Shown here: one piece after another, positions 24,788-37,110 of the stretch
Numbering within the stretch: position 1 is the first letter of the stretch
Layout of the letters: every line of letters begins with the position of its first letter
From: Laguncularia racemosa
Taxonomy: Eukaryota > Streptophyta > Magnoliopsida > Myrtales > Combretaceae
Reading direction: 5' to 3'
DNA length: 64,000 nucleotides
Assembly: GCA_037954665.1 (NCBI GenBank)
Contig: JBBMOL010000023.1
Location: forward strand, 6,882,001 to 6,946,000
The notes under the pieces: generated by a model
What the model was told of the DNA's origin: nothing
Seen by the model: only the letters and a program-made list of their open reading frames with translations
The model's database searches: none
Made by a program: the position numbers and the translations under genes

Positions 24788-26513
24788 TCATGCTCAAGGT
24801 TGTGAAAGGCATAAGTCAGAGCCATTTGATCCATGGATGGTGTACAGGGTTTAGCTTCATGTAATGTATTTAAAACTAGAACCCCTCATCATATTTTGTT
24901 TGTTCTACTTTTGTTGCATTCTTATGTACAGCCTTTGAGCTAAGCAGCAATATAATTATTAGAATCATTATTCCTTTCCTTTATCTTTCTGGATGAGGAT
25001 TAGCTTTATTGTGAATTCCATTGATTGCATATTTTAGTAAGACCTTTCTTTTGTTTGACGTATTGGTTTATAGAATCTTCATCACAATTTCTCATGTAGT
25101 ATGCCGTATCCTCGTCTTGGATTGATGAATTGTTCAACTCACGGTGACGAGCTAGCAGACTACAAGTGTATGAAAAGTCCATCCTTCCTTCAACATTGCC
25201 ACTTAAAACAGCTATCTGAATTGAAGTGTTCTACTTTTTCTCTATGCTCATTGTAACATTCAGTGTATGTTTTGTTTCGTAATTCTCCTTGTAGATTGCT
25301 GATTTTTATTGAGGAGCCGGAGCCAGTGTGTACCCACGAGCAAAATTTAGAAAGCCCATATCAAGCAACAGGTCACATTGAATGTTCTAATCTAAGCGGA
25401 TTTGTTTTTGAAAACCTAATTAGGTAATATAACCCTTTTGAATTGTGTTTGAAAACCTCAACTTCTAAGCTGATCAATTTAATAAGTGTATATTTTTCAA
25501 GTTGAATCCATGTACCGATTAAAAATTTTCTAAAATAAGTATTTATATTATAACTATTATAAGTGTAACATAAAAATCTGTTTTCAATGTTATCAATTTA
25601 TTAAATACTTATGAGGGGAACTACTTTAAAATTGCTTATAGAAATGGCTTTCTATATCTAGGGCTCAAACTATAGAAACCCTAGCTTAGTAGAGAGTTCA
25701 TCTGTAGCATCAAAATCTTCTACTTATCATTTGCATTCAAAATCTCATGAAGAACCTGTTAAAAGACTTCAATATCGGAAACCAGGCATTATGTCGAAAA
25801 ACCCAAAAAACTATATTGTAGGTTTCGATGAACATTAATCCAGTAGTTGAATATCTGCAACAAAAACTGTGGTTATGTGAATAGCATCCATGACGATTGA
25901 AGCACATACCCCTATGTTTAGTCGGTCTTCTCCCTCATGAGTAACTTACTATTCCAGCCCACCTTTGAGCAAAGCAAAGTTGTGCCACAAGGTTAGAATA
26001 TTATGCGTTAAATAGTAATACGGCTTACATATATGCTCTATTATTGATTGAGATTTTAAACATAAATAATTCATTCAAAGGTAGATCATCTCCATTTATT
26101 ATTGTTTGAATGATATCACATTTTCTCAAGTTATATTACGAATTGCAGATTTAGGGACTGGGGTTTTTATCTAGGATTAGGGCTCTTCCTATGCGTGATG
26201 TATGAATATGATGCAAGTATCATCAGGAACGGTCATAGACAAGTTGGATATGATGGATAAAGCACCTAGAGAAAATGATAGGAGTCGTCGGAATCGGATG
26301 AGTCGTAGCTAGGCTGGTTTAGGGTGAGGAATTTGGTGCAAACAATTTTGGAGATTGGAAGAGAGATAAGCATAATTTGAATAATGGGAGAGTAGAAAAT
26401 ATCAAGCGGAAAAATCTTACTTTTAGTTGGAATAGTACTTTAAAAGAGTATTTAGATTGGATGTCAAGATCACAAAAACGTGTTTGACTATTATGAATGA
26501 AATGAGAAAATGA
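24788..26513. other. XRCC4 3' flank and intergenic DNA
   Basis: The first ~200 bases are likely XRCC4 3' UTR, with several AATAAT-like signals around 24.94-24.97 kb. The remainder is anonymous AT-rich DNA with no frame or repeat that I recognise. Confidence 0.5.
26509..26513. repeat. Target-site duplication (left) of full-length Copia
   Basis: AATGA directly precedes the LTR at 26514. The sequence after the other LTR is AATGG (32718-32722), four of five bases alike, consistent with an old 5-bp duplication. Confidence 0.6.
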
Positions 26514-26921
26514 TGTTATGATTATATATATTTCAATTATATTCAGCACACCTAATGAACATACAAGAAACATAAGCGGAAGTAAAAATAAATCATGTAC
26601 ATACTTTCAATCATTGTTAAACAAATAGTAATTTTGTTTAGTTTCGGCTTAGTGCTTCTAAAACTTAATTTACTCAATATTGATAGTGTATTTTTCTAAA
26701 AATGAGTGAAAGGGATTAAGAACCCAAAAAATTGAAAGATCAAGTTCCTTATAAATCTCTGCCCATCACAGATTTCAACCAACGTGATCCAAGCGTAAAC
26801 GCAAGATTTTCTCACATGGATGTAGGTTGACTTGTACTTGAAAATGGACCACATTTCAAACTGATTTCCCAATTAAACAACATAATATCTGAGTGATGTA
26901 ACCAAACGGGAAATTCCAACA
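26514..26921 (-). repeat. 3' LTR of full-length Copia (408 bp)
   Basis: On the minus strand it runs from TGTTGGAATTTCCC to ATAACA, and it matches 32308-32717 along its whole length with scattered substitutions. Bases 26922-26933 just inside it read CAAGCGAGAGAA on the minus strand, a slightly decayed polypurine tract. Confidence 0.92.
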
Positions 26922-27216
26922 TTCTCTCGCTTGATCCATTTATCCCAATATCAAACATAACAAGAAATAGAATATATGTAAATCATAGCGATAGGTCCTC
27001 TCATAACAAGTATTATCTTTCATGTATCACAATATATCAAGTCTCTCAATACTAGTTCTTAAACTTAATAAATAAACCATATATTCATTATAGATACAAA
27101 CTTGATGACATTTCTTAAAACAAATGAACGGACAAAAATGTGTACACAAAATCAAACAAGAAACATCAACTAAATAAGAGTTTCATTGAAACATCAAATA
27201 CATGTACAATGAAAGA

Positions 27217-28860
27217 TTACATCATGGAACCAAGTTCTATTCTCACTACATGATCTTTAAAATTCTTTGGTGGCATGTCTTTAGTTAAAGGATCACCCAT
27301 CATTAACTCAATGCTAATGTGCTCAATGACCACTTTCTTTTTCTTAACACATTCTCTTATAGCTAAGTACTTGATGTCAATATGCTTACTCCAACTACCG
27401 CTTTTATTATTCTTAGCCATAAATATAGCAACCGAGTTATCACAGTGCAATCTCAATGGCCTAAAAATAGAATCAACAATTCTAAGCCTAGACATGAAAC
27501 TCTTCAACCATACACTATGTGAGATAGCCTTAAAACAAAATACGAGCTCAGCCTACATAGTGGAAGTAGAAGTAGCAGTTATGGTCTACTTTGCACTCCT
27601 CTAAGACATGGCTCCACCGATAAGCATGAAAATGTAACCAAATGTTGATTTGTGTAAATCAACAAAGCCAGCAAAGTCCATATCAAAATATCCAATAACC
27701 TCCAGATTGTCAGTCCATCTATACATTAGTATGTAATCTTTTGTTCTTTGAAGGTATCTCATTACTTTCTTTTCAGCTCTCCAATGGTCAAAACCTGGGT
27801 TACTATAATATCTCCCTAACATCCCAATAGCAAATGCAATGTCAGGTCTAATATAAACCTAAGCATACATTAGGCTTCCAACAGCTAGCACATATGGAAT
27901 GTTTTTCATTTATTCCTACTCAAGCTGATTTTTGGAGCATTGGCTTAAGCTCAATTTGTCACCCTTCATAATAGGTGCTATACTTAGTGAACAATTCTTC
28001 ATCCAAAATCTCTCTAAAACTTTATTGATATAGGTCTCTTGAGACAAACCTAAAATGCCTTGAGATCTTTCCATATGGATCTTAATGCCAATAACATAAG
28101 ATGCCTCACTCATATCCTTTATATCAAAGTTCTTTGAGAGGAATTGTTTTACCTCATATAGCAAACCCTTATCATTGGTTGCAAGCAAAATATCATCCAC
28201 GTATAGCACATGAAAACAAATTTTACTCCCACTAACCTTTTAGTATATACATTGATCCATAATGATCTCTTCAAAACCAAATGAAGTGATGACATCATGG
28301 AATTTCAAATACCATTGACAAAAGGCTTATTTTAATCCATATATAGATTTATTAAGCTTACGAACCAAATGTTCATCCTTACTAGTAGAGAATCCTTCAA
28401 GTTGGTTCATATAAACCTCTTCCTCTAGATTACCATTAAGGAATTTCGTTTTCACATCCATTTGGTGCAACTCCAAATCAAAATGTGCAACCAATGCCAT
28501 AATTACATGAAGGGAATCTTTCTTAGATACAAGAGAAAATGTCTTTGTTTAGTCGATTCATTCCCTCTAAGTGAATCCTTTAGCAACAAGTCTTGCTTTA
28601 TGTCTCTCAACGTTACCTTGTGAGTCCTTCTTTGTTTTGAAGACCCATTTACATCCAATGGCTTTTACATCATCAAACAACTTAACAAGATTCCAAACTC
28701 TATTAGATGCCATCGAATCCATCTCTTCTTTCATGGCACTATGCCACAAGTTCAAATCCTCAGAACTCATGGCATGTGAAAACATCTCAGGATCATTTTT
28801 TGCTCCAACATTGCAGTCAGATTCTTGCAAATACATAACATAGTCACTAGGAATTGCTTA
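27217..28860 (-). pseudogene. Copia reverse transcriptase and RNase H remnant
   Basis: From 28836 downward the reverse transcriptase opens with LWHSAMKEEMDSM, WNLVKL and GCKWVFKTKKDSQG...HKARLVAKGF. The catalytic box MLYVDDILLATND starts at 28209, with Tyr-Val-Asp-Asp kept. RNase H follows with GYFDMDFAG (27.7 kb) and a C-terminal LRLHCDNSVAIFMAKN...SKHIDIKY block at 27.45 kb. The pieces lie in different frames with stops between them. Confidence 0.9.
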
Positions 28861-29864
28861 TTTCCTTATTCCAGTAGATCTTCTTAATGCTGCATCAACA
28901 TTCTCTTGAGGAGGAATAGGATCACGTTGTCCAACCGGTTGTTCAACAGCTTCGAACATCTATTGAACTTCAACATCTACTGGACTAGGATCAACAATTT
29001 GCAGTACCTCCAGGATTGGTTCTTCAACATGCATTTGTGCTAGAAGCATGTTGTTAACAACAATGATCAGCTCGCTACTTAAAGTAGCACACTAAGCATT
29101 TATATGATCTTTCTCAAAACCAGGGCCCTAAGATCAATCACTCTCACTAATCAAGTCATTCTCAAGAAATTTTGCGTTTCTTGATTCCATAAACCTAGTG
29201 CTATGAGACGGACAATAAAATCTATATCCTTTAGACTTGTCTACATATCCAACAAAATATCTACTAATAGTCCTTAGGTCCAATCCAACCTCTTCTCATA
29301 TGATTTATAGACTCTTACTTTAGACGGAAAACCTTAAATGCGTACATGTTGCAAACTCGATTTCCACCCATTAAATAACTCAAATGGCATCTTTTCGATA
29401 GCCTTAATTGGAACTCAATTCAATAGATACGCAGTCGCTTTAAGAGCTCCAGTCTATAAAGAGTCAGGAAGCTTAAAGCATGCAAGCATACTTTGTACCA
29501 TGTCCAATAATGTTTGGTTTCTTCTTTCAGCTACTCCATTCTAATCTGGAGAACTAGGTAAACTATATTGGGCAACAATCCCATTCTCTTAAAAAAACCT
29601 CGTAAATGAATCAGTCGCTTGTCCACTCTTTGTATATATACCATAGTACTCTCCGCCTCTATTAGATCTCACAATTTTAATTTATTTTCCACATTGTTTC
29701 TCTACTTTGGCTTTAAACACTCTAAAAGCATATAAGGCTTCATTCTTGTTGTTAAGCAAGTAGAGATACATGTATCGTGAGTAATCATCTACGAAAGAGA
29801 CAAAATACTTATTACAATACACATTTATGTCTAGACTACAAATGTCAGTGTGTACGATTTCCAA
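28861..29864 (-). pseudogene. Copia integrase core and C-terminal remnant
   Basis: The minus-strand frame at 29864-29682 carries EIVHTDICSLDIN and YFVSFVDDYSRYMYLYLL, the first two catalytic Asp regions of the integrase. Further down lies a decayed Glu region and the C-terminal linker to reverse transcriptase, with many stops. Confidence 0.85.
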
Positions 29865-30596
29865 TAATTCAGAACTTCACTTGGTATCCTTCTTTAACTT
29901 GTTAGTCTATTTTCCCTTAATACAACTTATACAAGTCTCAATGTCAGTGAAATCTAGAACACTAAGTATCCCATTATTCATCAACCTTTTAATTTTATCA
30001 ATAGAAATATGTCCTAATATTTGATGTCACAATATAGAGGATTTTTCATTCACAACACATCATTTAGTGCCAACCTTTTCATGAACATGCATAACAGTAT
30101 GGTTGTCAAAATTTCGCGAATGAAGAAGAACAAGACCATCAAACAAAGTATTATATCCAATAGCATCGGATTTATAAAATAAATTAAATCTAGATTCTAA
30201 AAAGTTAAAGGAATAACTATCCAATATAAGTCTAGAAACCAAAATTAAATTCCTAAAATAACCAGGAATATAAAATGTCTTTTTCAAATTCAAAACGTAA
30301 TAACTACTTACAACTAAGCTACACATCCCAATAGCCTCCACATGTAAGGACATCTTATTACCTGAATAGATGCTACGCTCACTTCCCACTAGCTTCCGCG
30401 GGTCTTTTAAATCCTGTAAAGAATTAGTCATTTGGATTGTAGAACCAGAATAAATCCACCATGCGTTATGATTAACATCAATCATATTTGATTCATAACA
30501 AATAAGTGAAAGTTGAGTACCTTTCTTATTAAGCCATTGCATGAACTTAGAGCATTGTTTCTTCATGTATCCCTTCTTTTTACAGGAGAAGCACAT
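29865..30596 (-). pseudogene. Copia zinc knuckle, protease and pre-integrase remnant
   Basis: A 178-codon open stretch (30596-30060) starts with MCFSCKKKGYMKKQC, a CCHC knuckle whose His is replaced by Tyr. Protease follows with WWIYSGSTIQMTNS, where the catalytic Asp of the usual W-x-x-D-S-G block is Tyr, so the protease would be dead even if translated. The following LWHQILGHIS and CISCIKG (29.9-30.0 kb) form the pre-integrase zinc site. Confidence 0.88.
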
Positions 30597-30699
30597 AACC
30601 TCTTTCTTTATGTCCTTTGAGGAAGGGATTTCCCCTTTCCCTTTGTCTTTGGTTTAATCCTTCCTTTTACTCTTTCCATGAGTAGTTAAGTTCACCCTT

Positions 30700-31320
30700 C
30701 CTTTTCCTTTTCCTCTGTAGGTAGTCTACCATCTTCCTAAACACACATAGTCAACAACTCATTGATTAACCATTTATTCTCGTGCATGTTTTAAGATATC
30801 TTAAATGGGTCATACTCTTAATGTAAAGTGTAAAGGATGTAGTAAATTATGAAGGGTTCTGACAACTTAACCTCTATTACCTTCAGTTGGGCCGCAATGT
30901 CCCTCATGTGCATGATATGATCACCAACTCCCCTAATGCCAGTGAGCCTCAGAGTCAAAAGCTCTATAATTAGGGTGCTAGTCATTTTCTTGTCCGAAGT
31001 AGCAAATTGCTCATCAATGACCTTTAGCAAATCTTAGACCCTTTGATATTGCTCGATGGAACCCCTTATGCTAGTAGAAATTTTAGTCTTTATGAACATA
31101 ACTGACAAGCGATTAGATTGCTCTCATTTTTCATAATGACCTATTGCATTTGGAGTGTTGGTTTCAGTTATTGCAAGAGACTCTAGTTTTCTTATGGCAT
31201 AATCAATGTCCATTCATCCTAAATGAAGGAAAACTATCTCCTTCCAAACCTTATGGTTATCCCCTTTAAGTTCGGGAACATCACACCACGTATTAGAAAA
31301 CTTGACAAGTTGAATTGCTA
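30700..31320 (-). pseudogene. Copia gag remnant
   Basis: From about 31.32 kb downward the minus strand reads in pieces: IQLVKFSNTWCDVPEL, then HKVWKEIVFLHL, DYAIRKLE, and the open frame 31030-30818 (MLKVIDEQFATSDKKM...IRGVGDHIMHM). These are typical of UBN2-type Copia gag. A basic region precedes the zinc knuckle. Stops are present. Confidence 0.85.
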
Positions 31321-32292
31321 TAATAATTAAATATACATGCTCATGTTACAAAATTTTGAGACTAATTAATATATGACATGTTTTACCAATGTAAAATTAT
31401 GTTGAAATATGAATTTAGTAACATAAAACTTACATGTGAGTTAAAGTTCTAATTCAATTAGATTCATTTGAAGTCTTATGATAAAACTATTAAATTATGT
31501 TCCTTTTCCTAATCCTTGTGGGTAAATTAAAAAATATAATTTGATATTTTATCCTAATTAATCATACACAACATAATAAAAATTCATATGGGATAAGATC
31601 TATTATATTGCATATAATTAATCACAAGTAATATTTATTTTCATGTGTAATCCTATCATCCTTAATATATATAATTTTAATTAATTAAAGATGTTGTAGC
31701 TACTCCTTAATTAATTGAAATTATATAGATCACTTAAACATTAACTAAATCTTTAAGCCGAATTATTGCATAAAACCATAAGCAATATCCTATGAACTTA
31801 ATTCTAACATACTTATATCGTCTAATCAACATTTCATATATAATGATAAACCATAAATTATACATATAAACCATAATAATATAATTGCACATCATAATAA
31901 TTAAATTCATAGAGAGCCAATAAGAATTAATTTAGTTTAATAACCAACACAAAAAAAAATAATAATGTGTAAAATTATTCAACTAAATGTTATAATCATA
32001 ATTAACAATAAATAATATAGATACATTAAAATTATAAAGGTTTAATTTTTTTTTCAAGTCGACTTAACTTTTAAGATGACTTAAATATAAGTCGTCTTCA
32101 ACCTTCAATCGATAGCTATGACCTAATTTTGACCCACAATTTTCTAGTCGATTTTGACCTTGACTTCAACATTTTAAAGCCTAAAATGTATGGAATTCGA
32201 ATTTCTATCAATTTCTAACCTTATTAGGACTAAAAAACATCAAATTTATACAAACCTGAAATAGAGCAATGTAGAGGTATTGATGTAATAAG

Positions 32293-32305
32293 GGCTTTGA
32301 TACCA
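32293..32305 (-). other. Primer-binding site of full-length Copia
   Basis: The minus strand reads TGGTATCAAAGCC two bases inside the 5' LTR. It differs by one base from the sequence complementary to the initiator-Met tRNA 3' end. Confidence 0.9.
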
Positions 32306-32307
32306 AA

Positions 32308-32717
32308 TGTTGTAATCATATATATTTCAATCATGTTCAGCACACTTAATGAACATGTAAGAAACAAAAGCGAAAGCAAAAATAAATCGTGTACATACCT
32401 CTAACCATTGCTAAACAAACACAACGATTTCGTTTAGTTTCAGCTTAGTGCTTCTAAACCCTAGCTTGCTCAATATTGATGATGTATTTTTAAAAAAATG
32501 AGTGAAAGGGATTAAGGACACAAAAAACTGAAAGATCACATCCCTTAAAAATCTCTGCCCATCATAGATTTCAACCAACATGATCTAAGCATGGATGCAA
32601 GATTTTTTCACGTAGATGTGGGTTGACTTATACTTGAAAGTGGACCACATTCCAAACTGATTTCCCAATGAAATAGCATAATATCCAAGTGATGTAATCG
32701 AATGGGAAATTCCAACA
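32308..32717 (-). repeat. 5' LTR of full-length Copia (410 bp)
   Basis: This is the right-hand partner of 26514-26921, with TGTTGGAATTTCCC at its 5' end on the minus strand. AATGG follows it at 32718-32722, the right-hand target duplication. Confidence 0.92.
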
Positions 32718-33217
32718 AATGGAGCTAAAAATGGCATCTTTAGCATTTACTAAATGTGTTACCCCCATGGTGAGATAACTTGTAGGTGTAGAAAGGTAAG
32801 GGTGATGAGGAGAAGATAAGGACACGGTCGGTCATCAATGAAGAAGTTAATGCTAGGGATGGATGTAAAATTGTACTATTGAAAAGTTAAATTTATAGTA
32901 TTAAAATCAACATTAAAATTACTTATATAAAAATATTTATTGATTATTACAATTACAATATATCTTATATATATATAATTAAACATATCATCAATATAAT
33001 CTAATACTAAATAAAAAAGAAAATTTAATAGATCATAAATATTCAAACAAAAAATTATTAGTAGAATGAAAATAATAACATAATATAAATAATATAGCAT
33101 TTTATAATTTCTCTATATTGACTTTACAAGATTATTTCATTAGTAATGTTATAAATAAATAAATATATATATATATTTCAATATAAGTGATTAGATAATT
33201 AATTATTAAATAATGTT
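32718..33217. other. AT-rich spacer between two elements
   Basis: This is very AT-rich sequence with no recognisable gene. Its last five bases, ATGTT (33213-33217), are the left target duplication of the next LTR (ATATT at 35341-35345). Confidence 0.5.
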
Positions 33218-33498
33218 TGTAAACACCCCATTTTTGCCCTAAGAATCAATAATAATCAATTTCCAATTTTTCTTAATTTTTTCCAATTTTTCTCTAATTT
33301 GGCAAAAATAAGAAAAATATTCAAAAAAATAAAAATAAATAGGAAAACACATCAATTTTGAAAAATGATTTCAGAAATGGCAATAATAAGGAATAAATAA
33401 TATTTACAAATTTTTGAAATTTCAAAAAATACAAAAAAATAAAAAAATCGCATTGCATATATGCAATTTGTGAAATAAACAAAATCAGGAAAATGGGC

Positions 33499-33564
33499 TA
33501 GCTCAGCTGGTCTGAGTCTTGGTTAGGCGGGTGCGTGCGAGTGCGAGGTCAGGGGTTCGAAACG
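33499..33564 (+). promoter_or_regulatory. tRNA-like A box and B box inside the second solo LTR
   Basis: TAGCTCAGCTGG at 33499-33510 fits the A box exactly. GGTTCGAAACG at 33554-33564 fits the B box with one or two changes. A four-base D-arm-like stem (GCTC with GAGT) surrounds the A box loop. The T-arm stem is largely unpaired and no acceptor stem is evident, so this is not a working tRNA. It is either a tRNA-derived insertion fixed in this LTR family or a polymerase III promoter of the element. Confidence 0.6.
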
Positions 33565-33904
33565 CGGGGGAAGCAGATTCCGCGTTTTGCAAATTTTTCA
33601 TTTACCCGGGACACGTGGCAGCATCTGATTGGCTGGAGCGAACGAACGTGCCGGGCGCATGATCGTCTTCAACCTCAGTCCGAGATCGCCGGCGAGGAGA
33701 AAAATTTGAATTTCGGCCGTTTCGATTCGATTTTTTGCATAAATCCAACAGATCTTCAACAGAATTGAGATAAACATCATCCAATTAGAATCAAATCTCA
33801 ACAAATCGAAGGATTTACACGAATCGGAGTTGTTTCATTTAACCGCAAATACGATTTGCGTCGATCGGTGGAAATTCGAGCTTATCTAGCTCAATTTCGA
33901 GAGC

Positions 33905-33914
33905 CTATAAATAG
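33905..33914 (+). promoter_or_regulatory. TATA box of the second solo LTR
   Basis: CTATAAATAG followed by AGG, in the same context as in the first copy, with a GAGAGAAAGTGAGAG leader about 40 bases downstream. Confidence 0.7.
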
Positions 33915-35862
33915 AGGATGAAGTGAGGAAGCCAGAAGACAGATCAAAAGCGAGAGAAAGTGAGAGAAAAGAGAGAATCGAAGTCCACCGGAGGAGTTCG
34001 GAGCCGTGACCGCCGATCAAGAATTGAGCAACCACCAGAAGGCGTTTCTGGAGCAAACCACCGCCACCATTGGATTCCTCACCCTCGATAACCTAGGATT
34101 CGACACCTCAACCACTGCAAAAGGCTGCCGGAACGCCATCAACGAGCATTCCCCGCCGCCATGTCCGACCGCTTCGACCCGACCTACTCGACCCGCGCAC
34201 TGATCCGGATCCAGGTAAGTCGGATTTTCCGTTTATTTTATTTTATTTTGTTTATTTATTTGATTTATTTTTTCGAATTGATTTATTAATTTTGTTATTT
34301 ATTTATTAATTTTCTATTTATTTATTTGTTTATTTACTTATGTGTTATTTATATTTCAATAAATAGAAAAATGTTAGAAATTAGATTTTTTAGGAGTTAA
34401 TAATATAAAAAAAATAAAAAGAAAAAAATATAATCAAAATAATAAATAATAAAAATGTAGAAAATAATAAAACTTTAGATTTTGAAATAAGGTAGAACCT
34501 AGGAGAAAAATTTTTAATAAAACAAAAATGCACAAAAATTATGAAAAATTAATAAAAAAATAAAAAAATATATAAAAACTTATAAAGATTATAAAAATTT
34601 AAAAATAATAAAAGAATCATAAAAATGACAAAAAATCATAAAAAATCACTAAAAATTAATAAAAAATTAAGAAAAAATAGAAAAAAAATGAGTTTTATCA
34701 CTTAGAAAAATCATTTTCTCAAAAAAATCCAAAATTGATGTTTTCCCCAAAAATTATTTTCAAAAATCAAATCATTAAGTTTAGGTTTAGATTTTTTTAG
34801 AAAAATCCCAAAAATGGTAAAAACATAAATCAAAAGAGATTTCAAAATTAAAATTCACAAACCCACTAAATCTTTTCAGGAAAAGCGAACTACGGTTTGT
34901 TTGATCCTGAATAGCAGGTACATAGGCACTCATTTGGGTCAACCCATAAAATAAAATAAAAAAATCATTTTTTTCAAATAACTCATTCAAAAACACAATA
35001 AAAGGCAATAGAAACAAAATAAAAGACATTTCTAGATAGAATTTTAGGAGATTAGGTGGTAACCGTAAGGTTTTAATAGATTAGCCTCCAAACTTAGAAA
35101 CTCTGGTTTTCCTTTTCCTCTTTTCACCAAAAACGAGAAGAGAAAATCACGACGACTAGTGGTCCAAATTAAGACTAATCCGCTCCTTTAGTCTTAATTC
35201 AATATTTCCCAACAGTAGTTAGGTGGCGACTCCAAAATTAAACGAAGTTCCTAACTCAAGTCGATGGTCTATATTAGATAAGCATATGGTCTAATTTAGA
35301 TCGGATTAGAAATGGGAAAATTCAAAAATTAGACTCGACAATATTCATTCCTTTTTATAATGTTAATAGTGAAAGAAAATGTTAATATTTTAAATAATAT
35401 AAACTGTTGTTATTTACTAATGTTTTATGCGATATGATTGAAATATTTATAGTATTAAATATAATTATTATTTATCATAAAGCTACTGATAAATAAATAT
35501 TATTCATTGAGAATTTATATAATTAACTATCATATTTTTTTACTAATGAAATTCAATTTAACTAGTTATAGTAGGGAAAAAAAAAGAGAATGAAAATTAT
35601 TTATTGAGAAACAGAAAATAAATACAACTTAAAAAAGTAAAAGCAAATCTAATGGAAATTAAATTCATAACCTTAAGTATGTAAAAGTAAACATCTAACC
35701 ACCTACCCATGTTAAATTTTACAATAATATTTATGCTTAAAATATAAATATTATACAAACTTTTTCACTTTTCAAAAAAAATTAATTAATTAATTTTTTT
35801 CCCATACTTAGGAGGCCAAGGCCCCTAACGTTCCATCGAGTCTACCCTTGGCTGATGTGACA

Positions 35863-36180
35863 AAGATTTGTGCCTGGATATCATAAACAAGAAACATTAA
35901 TGGAGTTACAAACTTTGGGATAGGGTAGGATGAGTGTAATGGAGAATGTAAAGGAGTTTGATTTGTTGTTAACCCAATGTCAACTCAAGGACTAATTGGA
36001 AAAATTAATAGCCTAATTCACTAATGTGTTTAAATTTGATATAACTATTGCAATCAAGTTGTAGCAGTATTAGACTTTGCAAACAAGATTAAATTAGCAA
36101 CCTAAGTTCAAAGGCTCTAGAAGTGTAAAAAGCATAAATTTATAGCACATCAATAGAGAACAGATGAAAGAGAAAATGGA
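35863..36180 (+). pseudogene. Gypsy gag remnant
   Basis: The plus strand reads FVPGYHKQETLMELQTL, then GRMSVMENVKEFDLLLTQCQ, then FDITIAIKL with stops between. This is the typical Retrotrans_gag core of plant Gypsy elements, where a Leu-x-Gln-Gly-x-x-Ser-Val-x-x-Tyr block is followed by Phe-x-x-Leu. It probably forms one element with the protease piece at 36560-37110. Confidence 0.75.
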
Positions 36181-36235
36181 AGGTTGACAATTTAAAAAAA
36201 AAAAAAGTAGGTATAGCAGAAAAGAAGCCGAGACA

Positions 36236-36463
36236 TTAATGGCATGTTTGGTACATAGAAATAGACTTGGAATGAAATCTTGATTTCAAGTTTTACTTCA
36301 ATTCTTGCATTTGGATGTGACTTTGAATGATGAAATCATGATTCTCTAAAATCAACTAGTAGAATTTTGATTCATGAACTTGAGAAGAGTAATTGTGATT
36401 TCATTCTATTTTAATCCATTCCAAAATATTTCATTATGAATTATTCTTATATACCAAACGTGA
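36236..36463. mobile_element. MITE of ~230 bp between the Gypsy pieces
   Basis: The left end reads GGCATGTTTGGTACATA and the reverse complement of the right end reads TCACGTTTGGTATATA, an imperfect terminal inverted repeat with the GTTTGGTA core common in plant MITEs. The body is AT-rich and non-coding. It lies between the gag and protease remnants. I could not fix the target duplication (an AT-rich trinucleotide is likely), so the superfamily is open. Confidence 0.6.
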
Positions 36464-36559
36464 TATAAATATTTTAAATGTTTAAGTTGTGTTCCAACAA
36501 AAAGCGTTATCATCTTAAAAGGAGGCAAGCTTGAAAGTGAAAAGGAAGAACACAATGAT

Positions 36560-37110
36560 GGTAAAAGTAAGGGTAAGAACAAGATAATCTGCAATCCTAT
36601 AGTAGATCTTTGATGCCAACAAAGGAAATTTTGAATACTCCAACAAAGTTAGACTTTACACAGAGGGGAAATCTATTCGATATTAAGTGTTTGGTATAGT
36701 TAAAAACCTGTATGGCTATAGTTAATAGAGGCAATTGCATCAACATTATTTCTATAGACATGGTTAATAAATTGGGATTGCAAATTACACAACATCCAAA
36801 ATCTTGTATAGTCTTCACTTGTTAAACAGTTTGGATATTACACATGTCCATATGTAGACTCATGTTCTTAAACTATGGGTGAATATATTAACAAGACTCT
36901 TTGTGACGTAATTTTTATGAACGTTACTCATTTATTGCCAAGAATGCTTTAATCATATGACTTGTGATGGATATAGGTATGCATGCTATTTAAAAGCATG
37001 GTCAGCTGTTTAAATTAATTCTTATAAGTCTAGAAGAAGTGCAAATGAAAATTTCAGATATCAATACTAGAAGAAACCAAATTCGAAGACAAATCTTTTT
37101 TAGCCTCGAG
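36560..37110 (+). pseudogene. Gypsy protease remnant
   Basis: The plus strand reads NLFDIKCLV, then CMAIVNRGNCINIISIDMV followed by NKLGLQITQHP. This corresponds to the usual plant Gypsy protease block with Asp-x-Gly-Ser-Cys-Thr-Asn, here with the catalytic Asp replaced by Asn. A later RYSFIAKNALII and MDIGMHAI-like tail is recognisable. No reverse transcriptase follows, so this is a truncated element. Confidence 0.72.

Larger units (their letters stand above)
26514..32717 (-). mobile_element. Full-length, dead Copia retrotransposon (6.2 kb)
   Basis: The element has two LTRs in direct orientation (26514-26921 and 32308-32717), a Met-tRNA-type primer-binding site beside the right LTR, and a polypurine-like tract beside the left one. 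The internal order on the minus strand is gag, CCHC/protease, pre-integrase, integrase, reverse transcriptase and RNase H, as in plant Copia elements of the TNT1 type. By eye the LTRs differ at about one base in eight, so the insertion is old. Many stops and frameshifts interrupt the polyprotein. About 1 kb of non-coding leader lies between the primer site and gag. Confidence 0.93.
33218..35340 (+). mobile_element. Solo LTR, 2123 bp, plus orientation
   Basis: This copy starts TGTAAACACCCCATTTTTGC and ends ATTAGACTCGACA. It is the second copy of the family at 15449-17572, in opposite orientation and clearly diverged. Flanking ATGTT and ATATT match at four of five bases. It holds the tRNA-like A/B boxes (33499-33564), a TATA box (33905-33914), a purine-rich GAGAGA leader, an AT-rich middle, and a conserved CGACGACTAGTGGTCC block near 35150. 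No internal coding region is present. Confidence 0.83.

Noticed and set aside
33499..33570. A functional tRNA gene at the A/B boxes
   Set aside because: The T-arm pairs poorly, no acceptor stem is visible and the spacing is long; it is tRNA-like only.
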